A stretch of 37,945 nucleotides of DNA from Pseudomonas japonica (lineage in GTDB: Bacteria > Pseudomonadota > Gammaproteobacteria > Pseudomonadales > Pseudomonadaceae), in assembly GCF_013522925.1 (NCBI RefSeq), contig NZ_JAAMQU010000025.1, positions 1 to 37,945 on the forward strand, in the 5' to 3' direction. Under the pieces are notes generated by a model that was not told the origin of the DNA, did not search any database, and was given only the letters and a program-made list of their open reading frames with translations. The position numbers and the translations under genes are program-made. Below, one piece after another: positions 35,616-37,945 of the stretch (its first letter is position 1; every line of letters begins with the position of its first letter).

Positions 35616-36248
35616 TTATCGAGTCTCAATCTTCGATCTGAGTTCTGTCATCGTTACGAGCTGACTATTCTCAAGGGGATAGTATTGGTCGCAAATTGGA
35701 TCAGCCAAGACATACTCGTTCGTTCTTGGTCGAACCATTATGTTGTCTAACTTGATATCCGCCATCGCCTGGCAATCTATAGCGAACGTTGCCATTCGAG
35801 CTAGTGTCGTGAGTAGCCCACTTAGCTCTCCATGCGCCATTGCTAAATCGCTACATCGGCGGCCAAACTCCTCGAGTTGTTCTCCCTCAAGTTGAGGCTC
35901 GCCTTCGGTGAGCTCGTCAAGCAGCGCCGCTAGCGTTTTAGCAGACGCAGACTGCGGATTGACATCCTTAAGCCATTCGACCTCTGCCAGCCAATAGTGC
36001 TCCCCCTCATCCTCGTCCGATGGAGCAACCGGGCCGAAATCTCTGAGGACTCGAGTTACACAAGGATTGCCTGAGGCCGATTCGCTGGCGATAAAGTTAT
36101 GGCCGCATCCCTGCCTCGTGAGCCGGTATAGCTGGCCGTCTTTTACAAACAGCGAAGAGGACGAACCATGCTTGTAGTAGGTCGCAGACCTGAGCGGATC
36201 GGTGCTGAGGAGATATGTATAAAAACGCCCTTCAAAGAGCTCGGCCAC
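35616..36248 (-). CDS. Minimal protein-kinase-like protein
   Basis: 210 residues, start GTG 36248 with AGGAGA upstream. Kinase-like features in order: a Gly/Ser loop GSSSSLFV (28-35), a beta strand LYRLTR where the usual Lys may be Arg42 or Arg45, a hinge-like YWLAEVEWL (85-93), the catalytic-loop pattern D164-IKLD-N169, and a metal-binding ADP (182-184, D183) in place of DFG. The C-lobe is much shorter than in normal kinases, as in small bacterial toxins and effectors. The catalytic loop is well kept, but the lysine is uncertain, so activity is not proven. It is the last gene of a minus-strand cluster, 98 bases after the 101-residue gene. Whether it acts as a toxin, effector or regulator is unknown. 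Confidence 0.6.
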   Translation of the reverse strand: MAELFEGRFYTYLLSTDPLRSATYYKHGSSSSLFVKDGQLYRLTRQGCGHNFIASESASGNPCVTRVLRDFGPVAPSDEDEGEHYWLAEVEWLKDVNPQSASAKTLAALLDELTEGEPQLEGEQLEEFGRRCSDLAMAHGELSGLLTTLARMATFAIDCQAMADIKLDNIMVRPRTNEYVLADPICDQYYPLENSQLVTMTELRSKIETR

Positions 36249-36346
36249 TATTTGTCTCCTGATCGCAAGACGTCATAAATGTCAGGTACCGACCCACCTT
36301 GAGTGCCAAGGCGCGGGAAGCAGCGCTGACCATAAAATGCATCGGC

Positions 36347-36652
36347 TTACGGAAATCCTTCGCATTTCGCAATTTCTACTGATTCAACAATTTCTCGCAA
36401 AGAGAACTTTCGCGATATATTTTGCACTTCAAACGGCTCAGGCTTAGCGAAGGGCCTATGGGTAGATCCTCTGTAAAGGTTCACTACCCCATTTGGAAAG
36501 CGAACCTGATAATTAGGCTGAACTCCTCTACCAAGCTCTCCCACCTCTACTGTGGCATCCTCTGCTCCCCTCATATTCTTAGCCATTTTTTGAAGAAAGA
36601 CATAGCCCAGTGTTGTCGCTAAAACCCGCACATCCCAGATGATTTTGGCCAT
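36347..36652 (-). CDS. Small protein of unknown function in the kinase-like cluster
   Basis: 101 residues, ATG 36652 with AGGGA upstream, 13 bases after the stop of the DUF1413-like gene. The start MAKIIWDVRVLATTLGYVFL is weakly hydrophobic but not a clear membrane helix. The middle (NYQVRFPNGVVNLYRGSTHR) looks like a beta-rich small domain, and the end (SLREIVESVEIAKCEGFP) is helical. No family is recognised. Its tight spacing makes it part of the cluster. Confidence 0.6.
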   Translation of the reverse strand: MAKIIWDVRVLATTLGYVFLQKMAKNMRGAEDATVEVGELGRGVQPNYQVRFPNGVVNLYRGSTHRPFAKPEPFEVQNISRKFSLREIVESVEIAKCEGFP

Positions 36653-36665
36653 GACGTCCCTGACT

Positions 36666-37016
36666 TCACAGTTTTACGGCGCGCTGATAGACAGCGTGAT
36701 TAGAGGAGTTCTTGCGAAGGAATTCTACTCCGAAAGCATCTTGATTGGCTCGAACGAAACGCCCTAAGCCTAGCCTGGTTTCACGATCCAAAGCCTGCCA
36801 GGTTTCAAAACCAATCACTTGCTGGATATTGAACTCAAGGCCATCGGGCAGGGCTTTTACCTTCTCCTTCAGAATATCCGCTGCGCGCTCGAACGGGGTA
36901 GCGGATTTAGTGACATGTGCTTCCAACACGTCAAGAATCGCTGCTCGCGGATCCGCCTGCGACAGCGCCCAAGCTTCCAATTCGCCGGTGAGGGTTAGCT
37001 GAATGTCATAAGCCAT
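36666..37016 (-). CDS. DUF1413-like protein
   Basis: 116 residues from ATG 37016, one base after the upstream gene's stop. The longer open frame to 37214 overlaps that gene and is discarded. The N-terminus (MAYDIQLTLTGELEAWALSQ) is a short sheet-helix part. The C-terminal half carries the DUF1413 pattern: LPDGLEFNIQQVIGFETWQA, then LGRFVRANQDAFGVEFLRKN. DUF1413 has no known function. The pattern G..TW....R..LGR.F...N....V.F is shared with the upstream 91-residue protein, which suggests the two arose by duplication and may pair. Confidence 0.65.
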   Translation of the reverse strand: MAYDIQLTLTGELEAWALSQADPRAAILDVLEAHVTKSATPFERAADILKEKVKALPDGLEFNIQQVIGFETWQALDRETRLGLGRFVRANQDAFGVEFLRKNSSNHAVYQRAVKL

Positions 37017-37017
37017 T

Positions 37018-37293
37018 TCACAAGGCTCCATCTGTGCGGCGGAGGTACAACGAACGCGTACCTTGCAGACGATCAAACTTAAGGGAGAAATAGGCCTCGT
37101 TTTTGGCCACATGTTTTCCAAAAAGCTTCCCGAGATCTCCGATGGCCAACCAGATTTCTTCACCCACCAAGGTACGGACGTCAGCACTCTTTCCTTGAGG
37201 AAGTCGACGAGCATTCATGCGTAATGCCGCTTCAGCCTGAAACCATGCTTCATACTGAGCGCTGTCGCATTGAGGTACGTGGCGATTGTCCAT
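37018..37293 (-). CDS. Small DUF1413-related protein, first gene of the cluster
   Basis: 91 residues from ATG 37293 (AAGGA eight bases upstream; the nearby ATG 37299 is too close to it). The end, VGEEIWLAIGDLGKLFGKHV then AKNEAYFSLKFDRLQGTRSL, aligns by eye with the C-terminal half of the next gene (W, LG.L/RF, N, F, F.R in the same order). The N-terminal part (SAQYEAWFQAEAALRMNARR) is a helix, possibly for dimerisation. There is one base between its stop and the next start, so they are co-translated. No promoter is clearly visible upstream. Confidence 0.6.
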   Translation of the reverse strand: MDNRHVPQCDSAQYEAWFQAEAALRMNARRLPQGKSADVRTLVGEEIWLAIGDLGKLFGKHVAKNEAYFSLKFDRLQGTRSLYLRRTDGAL

Positions 37294-37830
37294 GTTCATT
37301 TCCTTGATGTGTGGAGTTCGTGGTGCTGGCGGCCAATATTCCACAGAGAGTCATGCCTGTCAATCAGGCAGTCATCTTAGATGAATCATTGATGGTCTAT
37401 CGTTCACGTAGCCCCACGCCGATCGTCGAGAGCGTCCACAACATGCAGGCGCCCTAGCGTACGAAGACGGTAGGGCTTCGCTGCCGGTAGGAGGCGTCGG
37501 GCATGGGGATACGTTAAAACTCTGCTGATTCAGGTTGCCAGTGAATGCCATCCTGCCTTGCGCTCACCCTAGCGGAACGCGATACCTCTCCGAACTATCT
37601 GGGCAATCCGGGAAGGATCACCCGGCGGTAGCTTGAGCCTTCATGCGCAAAGGTATATCTAGGGCTGCGACTTTGCCCTGCAAGTAAGCGCGTAGGCCAC
37701 GGGGCTGAACGCGTAAGAACGAAACTCGAAGGATCAGGACGCTGCGGCTTGGTTCACGACAGCCGTTCCAAACGGGTACGGCCCCCGGTTAAAATCAATA
37801 GCGCCTCGGCATCTTCCGCTGGTCTGACGC
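37294..37830. other. Gap without a recognisable gene
   Basis: No supported gene. It contains the minus-strand copy C of the dispersed repeat (37746-37790) and must hold the promoter of the kinase-like cluster near 37300-37400; no box there is convincing. Confidence 0.4.
37746..37790 (-). repeat. Dispersed repeat, copy C
   Basis: Read on the minus strand: CCGTACCCGTTTGGAACGGC, then TGTCGTGAACCAAGCC. It matches copy A (374-410) through CC.GT..CCCG..GGAACGGCT.TCGTGAACCA.GCC, with a changed loop. The following 70 bases may share weak similarity too. Copies A and C lie near opposite ends of the window in inverted orientation. Confidence 0.4.
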
Positions 37831-37944
37831 TCAATCTGGAGCAGCAACGAGGTCTCGTCTGCGAGCGATCAATTCCTCAACGGCCAAGGCGCTCGGATCG
37901 CCATCCACTTGGCGTTGACGCAGAAATTCGAAATCGATCCCTGC
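37831..37944 (-). CDS. C-terminal end of an unidentified gene (runs off the window)
   Basis: The frame enters at the right edge and gives AGIDFEFLRQRQVDGDPSAL then AVEELIARRRDLVAAPD before TGA at 37831-37833. The composition and codon use are protein-like, but 37 residues are too few to name a family. Confidence 0.4.
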   Translation of the reverse strand, partial: AGIDFEFLRQRQVDGDPSALAVEELIARRRDLVAAPD

Positions 37945-37945
37945 T

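Noticed and set aside
35616..36248. Assignment of the kinase-like protein to the HopBF1 effector family
   Set aside because: The size is similar, but the spacing between the catalytic-loop Asp and the metal-binding Asp differs from what I recall, and no other match is evident.
1..37945. CRISPR array, tRNA, rRNA or retron
   Set aside because: No regularly spaced repeats, tRNA T-loop/acceptor patterns, rRNA stretches or reverse-transcriptase motif were found on either strand.

Overview
The window looks like an accessory (genomic-island) stretch of a Pseudomonas chromosome. The pointers are an MvaT/MvaU-type H-NS protein, an OhrR-like regulator fragment, several small proteins of a Pseudomonas type, and mixed GC and codon use. 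No rRNA, tRNA, CRISPR array, integrase or conjugation gene was found, so the island borders lie outside. Assignments come from reading motifs by eye, without database searches.

Layout. 1-2.4 kb: the end of an IS3-family element sits against a PrlF-like antitoxin remnant, then a degenerate OhrR/MarR gene and a small conserved protein whose truncated second copy lies at 8.7 kb. 2.4-5.1 kb: a GYF_2-RDD membrane protein and a membrane-anchored DUF559/Vsr-like nuclease. 5.2-8.5 kb: an internally deleted IS3 remnant and a large UvrD-type helicase with a possible GreA/B-C-like N-terminal segment. 9-13.5 kb: a 52-residue protein, a lipoprotein, a small possible zinc protein, the H-NS-like silencer and a stand-alone PD-(D/E)XK nuclease. 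13.8-19.6 kb: a membrane-anchored coiled-coil protein, an LRAT/NlpC-fold protein, and three unrecognised minus-strand genes (53, 537 and 209 residues).

The right half is a defence island. hsdM-hsdS-hsdR (19.9-26.2 kb) is a complete type I restriction-modification system. An ankyrin-repeat gene separates it from a two-gene McrBC-like modification-dependent restriction system (27.5-31.4 kb). After a broken 3'-5' exonuclease gene comes a minus-strand CBASS-like pair: a SLATT membrane effector translationally coupled to a CD-NTase with an AGS-C-type sensor domain (34.3-32.4 kb). Next are a decayed GntR-family gene and a frameshifted glycine-zipper gene. Last is a compact minus-strand four-gene cluster (37.3-35.6 kb): two small proteins sharing a DUF1413-like C-terminus, a 101-residue unknown, and a 210-residue protein with a minimal kinase-like motif set. 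This last cluster is the best candidate here for an undescribed system.

Together the genes offer several layers of nucleic-acid defence: methylation-sensitive restriction, modification-dependent restriction, cyclic-nucleotide abortive infection and orphan nucleases. They sit among many decayed genes and IS scars, as expected of a region with rapid turnover. The H-NS-like protein may silence part of it.
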